A stretch of DNA of 64,000 nt from a virus: positions 1 through 64,000 of IMG/VR virus record IMGVR_UViG_3300044846_003114, one strand, 5' to 3'. Shown one piece after another: positions 40,996 through 49,104 of this stretch. The number at the start of each line of letters is the position of its first letter. Position 1 is the stretch's first letter. The notes beneath the pieces are model-generated. The model made no database searches. It was not told the DNA's origin and saw only the letters and a list, made by a program, of their open reading frames with translations. Both the position numbers and the translations under genes were made by a program.

Positions 40996-41220
40996 ATGTC
41001 AAAAGTTATTAAATTAAAACAATCCGATATTGAAAGAATTGTTTCAAATATAGTTAACGAGCAAGAAACAGAGGATATGAATCCCGATAGTATTGCTCAC
41101 GAAGAAGAGGTGGATGAGCAAATGGACGGTGGTGACATCGACGTTTATCCCGCTAAAGATGCAAAAGGTAACTTATTTTTAGTCAACGCAAGAACTGGTC
41201 AGATTGTGGCTAAAGATTAA
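40996..41220 (+). CDS. Short leader-type protein, 74 aa
   Basis: Leader MSKVIKLKQSDIERIVSNIV ending NEQE, then an acidic middle and a small beta end (GNLFLVNARTGQIVAKD). The leader matches the pattern of the other putative capsid-targeted proteins. Own TATTTATA box and own terminator, so a monocistronic unit. Function unknown; a small internal virion protein is possible. Confidence 0.65.
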   Translation: MSKVIKLKQSDIERIVSNIVNEQETEDMNPDSIAHEEEVDEQMDGGDIDVYPAKDAKGNLFLVNARTGQIVAKD

Positions 41221-41228
41221 TATATTCT

Positions 41229-41257
41229 AACCCTCACAAAAAATGTGAGGGTTTTTT
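41229..41257 (+). terminator. Rho-independent terminator
   Basis: AACCCTCAC-loop-GTGAGGGTT followed by TTTTTT. Confidence 0.85.
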
Positions 41258-41263
41258 ATGCTA

Positions 41264-41299
41264 TTTTTTGGAATATTCAAAAATTTTATATATCTTTGT
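41264..41299 (+). promoter_or_regulatory. Bacteroidota-type promoter, leaderless
   Basis: TTTTTTGGAATATTC and TATCTTTG at 41292-41299. ATG at 41304 follows after exactly 4 bases. Confidence 0.75.
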
Positions 41300-41303
41300 T
41301 ATA

Positions 41304-41779
41304 TGAAAAACACAGAGTACAAGATATATTGTGACATGGACGGAGTCCTGGTTGACTTTGACAAAGGTTACAAAGAATTAACTGGTGAAGACTTAATTGC
41401 TGGTGTACATAGAAATGATACAGATTTTTGGGACCCCATCAACAAAGCTGGTTACGATTTTTGGATTAAGTTAGAATGGACGGGAGATGGTAAAAGATTA
41501 TGGAAGTACATTGAAAAATATACACCAGAAATACTATCAGCACCATCAAGACAAAACGACTCAATAGTTGCAAAACACGATTGGGTTGAGAGGGAATTAC
41601 CTGGTACACATTTAATTCTTAGAAGTGCAAAACACAAGAAAGATTTTGCAACACCAACCTCAATATTAATTGACGATAGATTGGATAACATTCAAGGATG
41701 GAGAGATGCTGGAGGTATCGGTATTCATCATGTAAGTGCAAAGCACACTATCGATCAACTAAAAGTTTTAGGATTATAA
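41304..41779 (+). CDS. 5'-nucleotidase-like HAD phosphatase
   Basis: 158 residues from ATG 41304 (MKNTEYKIYCDMDGVLVDFD); the upstream in-frame ATG at 41258 would run through the promoter. Motif I is CDMDGVLVDF, LILRSAKHKKDF is the lysine motif, and ILIDDRLDNIQGW is motif IV. It resembles deoxyribonucleotidase-type HADs that dephosphorylate (d)NMPs. May adjust nucleotide pools with thymidylate synthase. Substrate not proven. Confidence 0.82.
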
Positions 41780-41789
41780 AACAATTATT

Positions 41790-42032
41790 ATGTTATTCAA
41801 ATATACAATTAGTTTGGAAGTTGAGGTTGAATTTGAGGCACCGTTGTTAGGTGCAGACAACACCAAACACAAAAGAAAGTATGGTGGATTAATTGCAAAG
41901 AAGGCACTTCAAGAAATGATAAGTCTTAATAGTACATCATTGATTATTGATAGAAATATTGAAGAGGATAACTTTAATGGAACAATTAAAGGTCGTGCAC
42001 ATTTAGGTAAATCAGATAAAAACAAATACTAA
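41790..42032 (+). CDS. Hypothetical protein, 80 aa
   Basis: MLFKYTISLEVEVEFEAPLL, then a Lys-rich middle and beta end (GTIKGRAHLGKSDKNKY). Overlaps the next gene by one base. No family recognised. Confidence 0.65.
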   Translation: MLFKYTISLEVEVEFEAPLLGADNTKHKRKYGGLIAKKALQEMISLNSTSLIIDRNIEEDNFNGTIKGRAHLGKSDKNKY

Positions 42033-42301
42033 TGACAGCAAATGAATTCAACGAAAAGTATAAACCGTACATACCCAAAGGTTGGTATGGATTGGAATTT
42101 GATATTACAGATGTAACCGATTACTTGGATAAAGTAATGGAAGAATTAATTTTAATACCGGGGTTCGAACTTCACCAGATTAAGTTGAAATTTAATATGG
42201 CAAGATTCTATTTCGAAACTAATTGGAAAGATAAAGGGTTAGAAGCTGCTTTGATGTTTAAAATTGAGTCTGAGATAAATAATTTAATTAACATTAAATA
42301 A
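42032..42301 (+). CDS. Hypothetical protein, 89 aa
   Basis: MTANEFNEKYKPYIPKGWYG, then LEFDITDVTDYLDKVMEELI and MARFYFETNWKDKGLEAAL. The (Y)KxYIPKGWYGLEFD opening recurs in phage proteins, function unknown. Cotranscribed with the exonuclease. Confidence 0.68.
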   Translation: MTANEFNEKYKPYIPKGWYGLEFDITDVTDYLDKVMEELILIPGFELHQIKLKFNMARFYFETNWKDKGLEAALMFKIESEINNLINIK

Positions 42302-42308
42302 AAAAATT

Positions 42309-42965
42309 ATGGTGTACGTCAGCATTGATATTGAAACCAGTGGTCTTGACCACGAGAAACACAAAACATTATCTATCGGTGCAATCATTGAAGATACTGA
42401 AAAGAAATTACCATACGAAGAATGTCCTAAGTTCAACGCAATCATTCTTCAAAATGAAATCACGGGTTCACCTCGAGCACTCACAATGAATAAAGAAATC
42501 ATTGAAATGATTGGTGATTATCTTGAAGGTACTGATTTCGAGAGAAATATAATGAATACACATTCTGATTATAGTTTCCATGAGAAAGATGATATCATTA
42601 AAGAGTTCTATAAGTTTCTTTGGTGTAACGGATTTTCACATTTAGATTCACCATCAACTCATGTGAATGGAAAATTAACACCTGTTATTGATAGCAAGAC
42701 TAAAGCAATTACATTGAATGTTGCAGGTAAAAACTTTGGAACATTCGATAAGTTATTCTTACAAGAACTTCCTTGGTGGCAAAAGTTAATTCGTACCCGT
42801 CAAAGAGTATTGGACCCATCAATTTTAGTGGTTGATTGGAAGAATGATAAGTCATTACCAAACTTAACACAATGTAAAGAACGTGCAGGGGTTAACGGTA
42901 TCGTTACCCACAATGCACTTGAAGATGCTTGGGACGTTATTGAGGTGTTAAGAAAATTTTATTAG
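42309..42965 (+). CDS. DEDDh-type 3'-5' exonuclease
   Basis: 218 residues. Exo I is SIDIETSGL (Asp7, Glu9); a central AGKNFGTFDKLFLQEL provides the Exo II region; Exo III is VTHNALEDAWDVIEV (His201, Asp206). RNase-H fold of DnaQ or oligoribonuclease type. It could degrade DNA ends or short RNA. A helical insert separates Exo I and II. Confidence 0.87.
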   Translation: MVYVSIDIETSGLDHEKHKTLSIGAIIEDTEKKLPYEECPKFNAIILQNEITGSPRALTMNKEIIEMIGDYLEGTDFERNIMNTHSDYSFHEKDDIIKEFYKFLWCNGFSHLDSPSTHVNGKLTPVIDSKTKAITLNVAGKNFGTFDKLFLQELPWWQKLIRTRQRVLDPSILVVDWKNDKSLPNLTQCKERAGVNGIVTHNALEDAWDVIEVLRKFY

Positions 42966-42966
42966 T

Positions 42967-43251
42967 ATGAAAAAGTTAACTATATTTTTAATGTTATTGG
43001 GAGTGGTGACATTAGAAGCAAAACCAAAGTATCGAATTGAAACTTATGTTATAAATGGTACCAAAATGTATCAACCACAGCAAAAAGTTTGGTTTAGGAC
43101 GAGTATGGGTACATTACCCTTTAAAGTGTGGGTATCAGGTGATTATCCGTTTCAACAAAAAGAATTAGCGGAACAAATTATTGAAAATTGGGAATATGAT
43201 TACCAATTGAAAAAAAAATATAAAAAATCAGAATTTATTTATATAAATTAA
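42967..43251 (+). CDS. Small secreted protein, 94 aa
   Basis: Signal peptide MKKLTIFLMLLGVVTLEAKP, then a compact beta/helix body (YQPQQKVWFRTSMGTLPFKV) and a Lys-rich end. Likely periplasmic. No family recognised. Confidence 0.65.
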   Translation: MKKLTIFLMLLGVVTLEAKPKYRIETYVINGTKMYQPQQKVWFRTSMGTLPFKVWVSGDYPFQQKELAEQIIENWEYDYQLKKKYKKSEFIYIN

Positions 43252-43264
43252 AAAATAAAAAAAA

Positions 43265-44392
43265 ATGTCGAAAATTAAGGAATTAAAAACCAATCCTGAC
43301 AACAGTTTAAATTTGGTTACTGTACTTGAATTGTTTAGTCCAGAAGGAAAATCTAAGTATACCGATTTGTTACTTAAACTAATGAAAGGTACACCAAATA
43401 TAAAAGAACATATTAAAGAAATTAAGGATACATTAACTACTGAATTTACATTCATTAGCGTGGAAAAACTAAATCAATTTAGTGAAATCCAATTAATGTT
43501 GTTGTATAAATTTGTTGATGGTTTTTTTAATGTTCAAGATTTAATAAACTTTAAGAAATTTTGCGATTACAATGAGAGAAATCTTATTGAACAAAATGAT
43601 TTAAGTAGATATAAGAATTTTGAAGATGTTGTTAATTCCGTTAGTGTTGCCGACATGAAGGTAGAAACTAAGGACATGGAGAACCAAATCATTAAAGTTT
43701 ATGAAGATGATGAATGGTTATTAGTTAGACCATTAACATATTTGGCATCTAAAAAATATGGTTCTAACACTAAATGGTGTACAACTCAATCAAACAATCC
43801 TGAATACTTTATTAAGTATAGTTCTAAAGGTGTTTTAATTTATTGTATTAATAAAAAGACAGGTTATAAAGTTGCAAGTTTTTATTCATTAGATAAAAAC
43901 GACCAAGAGTTTTCATTTTGGAATCAAAAAGATACTCGTGTTGATTCATTACAAACTGAATTAAACGATGAGTTAAGAAAAGTAATTGGTGAAACATCGA
44001 TGGCTAAAAATGCCAAAACAAATAGATATCTGTTAGACGATGACCAAAGAACTAAAGAGGATATTCTTTTAAAACATAGTGGGTTATTTAAGAGTGGTGG
44101 ACTATACGAACCAACACCAGTTGAGCAACCAGTTGAAAGACGATTAAGTAATAGAATCGGTGCAGCCATTAGAAGAGAAAATGACCCTACGGAAGAGATG
44201 TTAGAGGAAAGATCCGAAGAAAGGGAATACGAAGACAGCGAAAATGCTGCGGACCCTCAATCAGATACAATAATAGATAGAATGATGTGGAATTCAGGTG
44301 AAATCAACTCAATTCCAGAAACTATCGAACATAATAGAGAAAGTTATTATATTAGAAACGGAGGTCCAAGTGCAGAAACGCCAAGAGGGTAA
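43265..44392 (+). CDS. Phage KWCT-motif protein
   Basis: 375 residues. N-terminal helical domain (VLELFSPEGKSKYTDLLLKL). Central DDEWLLVRPLTYLASKKYGS, then NTKWCTTQSNNPEYFIKY and VLIYCINKKTGYKVASFYSL. The K(Y)G-x-(N)TKWCT block with a following YxxINK strand is a motif I know from many large-phage proteins of unknown function. The disordered acidic C-terminus is unlike typical enzymes. Neighbour of a leader-type protein. Confidence 0.72.
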   Translation: MSKIKELKTNPDNSLNLVTVLELFSPEGKSKYTDLLLKLMKGTPNIKEHIKEIKDTLTTEFTFISVEKLNQFSEIQLMLLYKFVDGFFNVQDLINFKKFCDYNERNLIEQNDLSRYKNFEDVVNSVSVADMKVETKDMENQIIKVYEDDEWLLVRPLTYLASKKYGSNTKWCTTQSNNPEYFIKYSSKGVLIYCINKKTGYKVASFYSLDKNDQEFSFWNQKDTRVDSLQTELNDELRKVIGETSMAKNAKTNRYLLDDDQRTKEDILLKHSGLFKSGGLYEPTPVEQPVERRLSNRIGAAIRRENDPTEEMLEERSEEREYEDSENAADPQSDTIIDRMMWNSGEINSIPETIEHNRESYYIRNGGPSAETPRG

Positions 44393-44400
44393 TATTTATA
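44393..44400 (+). promoter_or_regulatory. TATTTATA box
   Basis: 3 bases before the ATG at 44404 and directly after the stop of the previous gene. Confidence 0.4.
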
Positions 44401-44403
44401 GGT

Positions 44404-44640
44404 ATGAAAGTAATTGTAAGTGAGTCTCAGTACCAAAGAGTTATATCAGAAGGATTTTATGAAGCTGATAAACTATACCCAAGAGACTATATTGTTGGTA
44501 GATTAAACAGAGCTCCAAAATATATGAGGGGTTATATTAAGAATTTACCACATATTGAATGTACTGACAATCAGGGTGCACAATCAATCTGTACCCAAAT
44601 ACCCGAGGTGGTTTACCAATTTTTATTTGGGAATTTCTAA
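44404..44640 (+). CDS. Short leader-type protein, 78 aa
   Basis: Leader MKVIVSESQYQRVISEGFYE, very similar to those at 49101 and 56505. ISE-G fits an (I/L)xE prohead-protease site. The remainder (YIVGRLNRAPKYMRGYIKNL) is basic with two Cys near the end. Function unknown. Confidence 0.68.
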   Translation: MKVIVSESQYQRVISEGFYEADKLYPRDYIVGRLNRAPKYMRGYIKNLPHIECTDNQGAQSICTQIPEVVYQFLFGNF

Positions 44641-44644
44641 AATA

Positions 44645-44678
44645 TTTTTGGAATATTCTAAAAAACCATATATATTTG
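44645..44678 (+). promoter_or_regulatory. Bacteroidota-type promoter
   Basis: TTTTTGGAATATTC and TATATTTG at 44671-44678; ATG at 44698. Confidence 0.75.
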
Positions 44679-44697
44679 TACTCTAAAACAATAAAAC

Positions 44698-45075
44698 ATG
44701 ATAGAGAACATCAGTCCCTATGTTTACCCCGGTATGAAAAATACCGATGAATATAAAAAATTAAAAAGGTTTAAAAGAGATAGAATAACAAAAGACGAAA
44801 TACTCGATATAGTTGCTAAGAACTGCTGTGTCACCGCTTCCCAAATATTATCAAGAGTTAGAGATAGAGAAGTAATCGATGCTAGATTTATTTTCGTTGC
44901 GGTTATGAAAAGAGAGTTTGGTCACACTTTAAAACACATCGGTAAAATTTTAAATAGAGACCATACAACTATTATCCACTCATTGGAAACATTTCAAGAT
45001 AGGTACCAACAGTATGATGAATATAGAGAGGTGGCTGATGGAGTATTCCAAGAAATCAAATCAAAAATAGAATAA
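44698..45075 (+). CDS. Free-standing DnaA domain IV-like DNA-binding protein
   Basis: 125 residues. From about 29, ITKDEILDIVAKNCCVTASQ, then ARFIFVAVMKREFGHTLKHI and NRDHTTIIHSLETF. The DHTT signature helix at 88-91 is that of DnaA domain IV, which binds DnaA boxes. No AAA+ domain is present. It may bind host or phage origins, either recruiting or blocking replication. A strong promoter precedes it, and the caspase-like gene overlaps it by one base. Confidence 0.9.
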   Translation: MIENISPYVYPGMKNTDEYKKLKRFKRDRITKDEILDIVAKNCCVTASQILSRVRDREVIDARFIFVAVMKREFGHTLKHIGKILNRDHTTIIHSLETFQDRYQQYDEYREVADGVFQEIKSKIE

Positions 45076-45632
45076 TGAAAACTTTAATAATACATCCGGC
45101 GGATGAGTCGACTACGTTTCTTGATATAGTTTATAAAAACATTCCAAATAAAACCGTTGTCAAAGGTGGTTGTAGTAAGATGGATGTTATGAACTTAATT
45201 AAAGAACACGACCGTGTAATGATGATGGGTCATGGCAGTCCAGGTGGTCTATTCTCAATAGGTCAATTTGATAATTGTGGTGCAAAATACGGAGGTTATA
45301 TCATCGACCAATCAATGGTACCACTTTTAAAAGAAAAGGACAACAGTGTCTTTATTTGGTGTAATGCTGATAAGTTTGTTGATGTCTTTGGACTACTTGG
45401 GTTCTATTCTGGGATGTTCATCAGCGAGGTTGGGGAGGCATTGTACTGTGGATTACCAGGAACTCAACAAGGTGAAGTTGATGAGTCAAACTATGGGTTT
45501 GTTAACATTATTGGTAAGTACATTAATGAAGATAAAAACGTCATATATGAAAATGTGATGAAAGAATACGGAATTATTGCGGAGGAAAATCCTGTCGCAT
45601 TGTACAATCACAATAGACTTTATAAATCATGA
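45075..45632 (+). CDS. Caspase-like (His/Cys dyad) protein of unknown function
   Basis: 185 residues. VMMMGHGSPGGLFSIGQF (His53) and SVFIWCNADKFVDVFG (Cys96), in the order and spacing of the caspase/gingipain His-Cys dyad: a strand, then hGHGSpGG, then a strand, then hhxCxA. Then GFYSGMFISEVGEALY. I remember this family as uncharacterised and present in bacteria and phages. The peptidase call is inference from two motifs. Confidence 0.65.
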   Translation: MKTLIIHPADESTTFLDIVYKNIPNKTVVKGGCSKMDVMNLIKEHDRVMMMGHGSPGGLFSIGQFDNCGAKYGGYIIDQSMVPLLKEKDNSVFIWCNADKFVDVFGLLGFYSGMFISEVGEALYCGLPGTQQGEVDESNYGFVNIIGKYINEDKNVIYENVMKEYGIIAEENPVALYNHNRLYKS

Positions 45633-46141
45633 TAGTAAACAAACAATACAAAGTAGAACTCTTAGATGGTAGAATACCTGATAAGATATTCGAAACAAGA
45701 CAAGAGGCGGTTAGAGAATACCGTGGAAACATTAGTAAATTAATTGAGTACCTCCCAAGGGAAACTAAAAAGGTAATCGACACAACCGGTGATCAACTTG
45801 CAATATTGATTAGTGCAAGAAGTAATGAAGACTTAGATATATCTTTAGATTGTAGTTATGCTGTAATGTATAATTGTCCAAAAAGAGATAAGATATATCC
45901 TGGTATGAGATACTTGGAGGTGTCGGATGATTATGTGTTAGAAGCGGTAATCGATAAGTTAGAGAAGTACGAAAAAGGTGCACATCCACATTGGAAAGGA
46001 CCTGGATATAAACCAACCAAAGAATGGAAGTGGGCTATCTATCATAAGAATGGTAAGTTAGTTAAAAGAGAAAACGCAGAACAAAGATATAGTAACTCTT
46101 TGAAGGGGACCCAAGGTGGGATTAGTTATATTAAAATCTAA
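45629..46141 (+). CDS. Hypothetical protein, 170 aa
   Basis: MIVNKQYKVELLDGRIPDKI, a helical middle and a Trp/Pro/Lys-rich end (HPHWKGPGYKPTKEWKWAIY). Overlaps the caspase-like gene by 4 bases (ATGA), so probably coexpressed and a possible partner of it. No family recognised. Confidence 0.65.
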   Translation: MIVNKQYKVELLDGRIPDKIFETRQEAVREYRGNISKLIEYLPRETKKVIDTTGDQLAILISARSNEDLDISLDCSYAVMYNCPKRDKIYPGMRYLEVSDDYVLEAVIDKLEKYEKGAHPHWKGPGYKPTKEWKWAIYHKNGKLVKRENAEQRYSNSLKGTQGGISYIKI

Positions 46142-46145
46142 TCTT

Positions 46146-46319
46146 ATGAAAAATTTCCCAAAAGGTTTATCAAGGTTACTTTCGATATTATCAGCGTTTA
46201 TTTTAGGGGCATATGTTACCCAAGAATATAAATTCGACCAACCAGTTGATTTTTATCGATATTGTTCAACGTTTTTGTTCGGTGCTATGTTTTATATTCA
46301 CGGAAATTCAAAAGATTAA
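46146..46319 (+). CDS. Small membrane protein, 57 aa
   Basis: From ATG 46146: MKNFPKGLSRLLSILSAFIL with one helix and a second hydrophobic segment (YRYCSTFLFGAMFYIHG). One base before the next gene. Unknown. Confidence 0.55.
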   Translation: MKNFPKGLSRLLSILSAFILGAYVTQEYKFDQPVDFYRYCSTFLFGAMFYIHGNSKD

Positions 46320-46320
46320 T

Positions 46321-46542
46321 ATGAAAAGATATAATTGTTTTTTAATTGTTGGTAGTGAACTAAGGGAAGTAACAATCGATGCTGACACCGTACATCCCGA
46401 CTCAGTATGTGCAACTAGATTTCATAAGAAAGTTAAGGTAATCGGTGAGTATGGTTCATATGAAACCCATTTTGAATTGACTGCACAATACCCATCGGAC
46501 AGATTGGTTATTGAATCTATTGAAGATTTACCTAATGAGTAA
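46321..46542 (+). CDS. Hypothetical protein, 73 aa
   Basis: From ATG 46321: MKRYNCFLIVGSELREVTID, then beta-rich sequence ending VIESIEDLPNE. Upstream in-frame starts fall inside the membrane gene. No family recognised. Confidence 0.6.
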   Translation: MKRYNCFLIVGSELREVTIDADTVHPDSVCATRFHKKVKVIGEYGSYETHFELTAQYPSDRLVIESIEDLPNE

Positions 46543-46550
46543 TATTTATG
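46543..46550 (+). promoter_or_regulatory. TATTTATG box
   Basis: One mismatch from TATTTATA; 3 bases before the ATG at 46554, same layout as at 44393. Confidence 0.35.
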
Positions 46551-46553
46551 GAT

Positions 46554-47072
46554 ATGAAAAAGGTTATTTTAACAGAAGTACAGTTCAATAAATTGGTTGA
46601 ACAAACCGTATTTTACGCTTTGAGTGAACTACCATCTCATCTTGAGTCTATAACGAAAGATGTTATTGAGGGCAAAAAAGCAATGGGTAAATTACTTACC
46701 TATTTAAAATCAATTAATATTGGTAATGTTCTTGAAGAACCTGTTAAGTACTCTAAAATTGTTCAAGATTGTTCCAAACTACATGAAGTTTATAGAACTA
46801 AATTTAACAAATATTATGATATTAGAGATTCATATGAACAACAAGAATATAACAATGATGGACGTTATAGTGATGAATTTAACAAGTTTGACCACTTAGT
46901 AAGTGATATGGATAATTTACAAACAGATTTAGATAACCTACATGACATGTATAATGACATTATTGAACCATTTGTTGAATATGGGAAAGTGTCCGAAAGA
47001 ATGTCATATTTTGAAAAAGAATATCCGCCAGAAACAATTAACATCACACCAATAGACAACAACCCTGAATAA
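46554..47072 (+). CDS. Leader-type helical protein, 172 aa
   Basis: Start taken at ATG 46554 (MKKVILTEVQFNKLVEQTVF) because it matches the leader family; an ATG two codons earlier exists. The body is nearly all helix (CSKLHEVYRTKFNKYYDIRD, VSDMDNLQTDLDNLHDMYND), a long coiled coil. Scaffold or internal virion role is possible. Its stop codon is the loop of a terminator. Confidence 0.65.
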   Translation: MKKVILTEVQFNKLVEQTVFYALSELPSHLESITKDVIEGKKAMGKLLTYLKSINIGNVLEEPVKYSKIVQDCSKLHEVYRTKFNKYYDIRDSYEQQEYNNDGRYSDEFNKFDHLVSDMDNLQTDLDNLHDMYNDIIEPFVEYGKVSERMSYFEKEYPPETINITPIDNNPE

Positions 47073-47090
47073 ATTTCAGGGTTTTTTTTT
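47063..47090 (+). terminator. Rho-independent terminator overlapping a stop codon
   Basis: CCCTGAA-taaat-TTCAGGG followed by a run of T; the TAA stop of the preceding gene is in the loop. Confidence 0.85.
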
Positions 47091-47120
47091 TGGTATATAC
47101 AAAATATAATTGTATATTTG
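47089..47120 (+). promoter_or_regulatory. Bacteroidota-type promoter
   Basis: TTTGGTATATAC directly after the terminator T-run, and TATATTTG at 47113-47120; ATG at 47142. Confidence 0.7.
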
Positions 47121-47141
47121 CATGTAAACAAATAATAAAAG

Positions 47142-47615
47142 ATGAACAAAAATTTCGAATTTAGTGATGAGGATTTTAACGACCCTAAAAAGTTCATGAA
47201 GAAGTTTAGGGCTATGTTAAAAGATATGAAAGAAGGGTTGAGTGACGATAGAAAAAAAGATTTAGATAATTTTATGAGGAAAAGTAAATTTAAAACTGAG
47301 ATGTTTGAAATTAACAGTACTCGTGGAACAAGAACGTTTGGTTTATTTGAGGAGGTAATGAACATTACTGAATTCATGATAAAAAATGGAATCCAAAGTT
47401 TCTTTTCAATTCCTAGAAGACCAGGTAAAACTTATCATGAGAATATTGACGAGGTCTACGAACACTATGTTAATGTTGAACAATTGGAATTTGATGAAAC
47501 ATTTATCAATAACGTTAATTATCTTCTTGAGTATTATGTTGAGGATGAACAATATGAAAAATGTATTTACCTCCAATGGTTGAGGGAACAATACGAAGAG
47601 CATATCTCAAAGTAA
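47142..47615 (+). CDS. Hypothetical protein, 157 aa, with UVR-like C-terminal helix pair
   Basis: MNKNFEFSDEDFNDPKKFMK, a charged helical body, then EYYVEDEQYEKCIYLQWLRE and QYEEHISK. The final part matches the EEx(Y/E)xxAxxLRDxI pattern of UVR helices that mediate protein contacts. First gene after a strong promoter. Overall function unknown. Confidence 0.65.
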   Translation: MNKNFEFSDEDFNDPKKFMKKFRAMLKDMKEGLSDDRKKDLDNFMRKSKFKTEMFEINSTRGTRTFGLFEEVMNITEFMIKNGIQSFFSIPRRPGKTYHENIDEVYEHYVNVEQLEFDETFINNVNYLLEYYVEDEQYEKCIYLQWLREQYEEHISK

Positions 47616-47620
47616 TTTAA

Positions 47621-47845
47621 ATGGAACAGTGTCAAAAAGTAAAATTTGGAAAAAAGGAAGTAAAGACTGTCTTAAACTACATTCGTTTTAAACAAAGTAA
47701 ACGATGGAGAAAAGAGGTGCGCTACTACCATTGTTCAGATTGTAACCATTGGCATTTAACATCTTGGGACAATTACGATGAGGAACCAATTGACATCCAA
47801 ATAGACTATTCTAAATGGGAGAAATTAATAAAACAAACATTATAA
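47621..47845 (+). CDS. Zinc-ribbon phage protein, 74 aa
   Basis: MEQCQKVKFGKKEVKTVLNY, then RYYHCSDCNHWHLTSWD. The order C-x-K...(A)...YxCxxCxxWHLTS is typical of a family of tiny phage zinc proteins, which I know by pattern only. Function unknown. Confidence 0.75.
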   Translation: MEQCQKVKFGKKEVKTVLNYIRFKQSKRWRKEVRYYHCSDCNHWHLTSWDNYDEEPIDIQIDYSKWEKLIKQTL

Positions 47846-47848
47846 AAA

Positions 47849-48031
47849 ATGGAAATCAAAATTAAAATAAAGTACCACATCGAAGTTGGTGAAGAAATTA
47901 TTGAGTGTGAAACTTTGGAACAAGCGGAGAAAAAGATGAAAAATTTAAGATCATCTGAATCCGAATGTTATCTTTACCGTACAGAGTTAAAAGGTAAATC
48001 TATAAAAGAAATTTATTTAATTGGTAGTTAA
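47849..48031 (+). CDS. Hypothetical protein, 60 aa
   Basis: MEIKIKIKYHIEVGEEIIEC, then ETLEQAEKKMKNLRSS and KGKSIKEIYLIGS. Beta-helix-beta small domain. No family recognised. Confidence 0.55.
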   Translation: MEIKIKIKYHIEVGEEIIECETLEQAEKKMKNLRSSESECYLYRTELKGKSIKEIYLIGS

Positions 48032-48090
48032 TCTATTTGATAATTAAAAATTATTGTTTATATTTTAACAATTAAACATTATATATTTTT

Positions 48091-48768
48091 ATGAATCAAA
48101 ATGAAACTAATGAATTAGATTTAACTAAACAATTTATCATCAAAGAAGAAAACTTAGAAGAGTTAGAAAAAGAAATAAATAAAAAATTTTACAGACACAA
48201 AAAAGACCACTATAGTGGAGTATCAGAAAAAAGAGATTTTGAAAAGGGATGCATCCCAACACCAAGAGACAGTGAATTTTTTAGAAATGATATTCTAACA
48301 TTTCTATATGTTGCAACGTATGTTGATAAACATGATAACAAAAGACCTGAAAATTTTAAATGGGTTTTTCCTGATAAAAAAATAGGAATTGCATTTGATG
48401 TTGAGGATAGAATGAAGCAACTACAAAGAGAAATTAGTTCAGGAAGAAAAGGAACCAAGACTCACACACCAATCAGAATCGTAGCACAAAGATGTTGGAA
48501 AATATCACAATCGGATTGCTTTAGATTTGAAAGATACATGCATAGTTTATTAGAAGAAAGATGGGTTGAGGGTGAATGGTACAGTGATTATAACGAAGAC
48601 TTAATTAATATTATTGTAAAAGAAATTGATAAGTTTGTTAATAATGGAGGTGAGGTTATTGATATTGATATCGATGACGATATGAAAGAACACATACATA
48701 GATTTGAAAAAGAAGTTGAAACAAAAAACGAAAAAGATTTTTCAGATACTATTGTTTATAGATTATAA
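48091..48768 (+). CDS. T5orf172/MUG113-type GIY-YIG-like nuclease domain protein
   Basis: 225 residues. Central FLYVATYVDKHDNKRPENFK, then KIGIAFDVEDRMKQLQREIS (about 96-115), RIVAQRCWKISQ, RFERYMHSLLEERWVEGEWY. The order KIGxxxDxxxRxxxLQ ... E..hH...e..R..GEW(F/Y) is that of T5orf172 domains, a degenerate GIY-YIG nuclease. Possibly acts on DNA; catalytic competence unknown. Confidence 0.75.
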   Translation: MNQNETNELDLTKQFIIKEENLEELEKEINKKFYRHKKDHYSGVSEKRDFEKGCIPTPRDSEFFRNDILTFLYVATYVDKHDNKRPENFKWVFPDKKIGIAFDVEDRMKQLQREISSGRKGTKTHTPIRIVAQRCWKISQSDCFRFERYMHSLLEERWVEGEWYSDYNEDLINIIVKEIDKFVNNGGEVIDIDIDDDMKEHIHRFEKEVETKNEKDFSDTIVYRL

Positions 48769-48774
48769 AATAAT

Positions 48775-49104
48775 ATGGTAAAATCATTTAAATTTTTTTC
48801 TGGTAACGAAGATGAAGATGAGGTTGAAGAACATTTAATCGAAGCGTTGGACGATGATAGTGCTTCTTGGTCATGGACAAGTCTATTACCATTAACTAAT
48901 TACACATACGATATTGTTGAAACTCAAAGTGACGGTATACACGAATTCTTATATAGATTCCCCAATAGATTTATTGTTCCCGTATTATCAATAACAGGAC
49001 CAAACGGAAGATTTCATGATGCCAATACACAATATGAAGATGGTTGGGGATTCGACATTACATCCGATTTACTAACAATAAGGTTTTTGAGATTTGAGCC
49101 TTAG
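48775..49104 (+). CDS. FKFF-tag protein, 109 aa
   Basis: Starts MVKSFKFFSGNEDEDEVEEH. After the tag comes an acidic segment, then SWTSLLPLTNYTYDIVETQS and a beta-rich end (FIVPVLSITGPNGRFHD). Ends at its overlap with the opposite-strand metallopeptidase. Function unknown. Confidence 0.65.
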   Translation: MVKSFKFFSGNEDEDEVEEHLIEALDDDSASWSWTSLLPLTNYTYDIVETQSDGIHEFLYRFPNRFIVPVLSITGPNGRFHDANTQYEDGWGFDITSDLLTIRFLRFEP

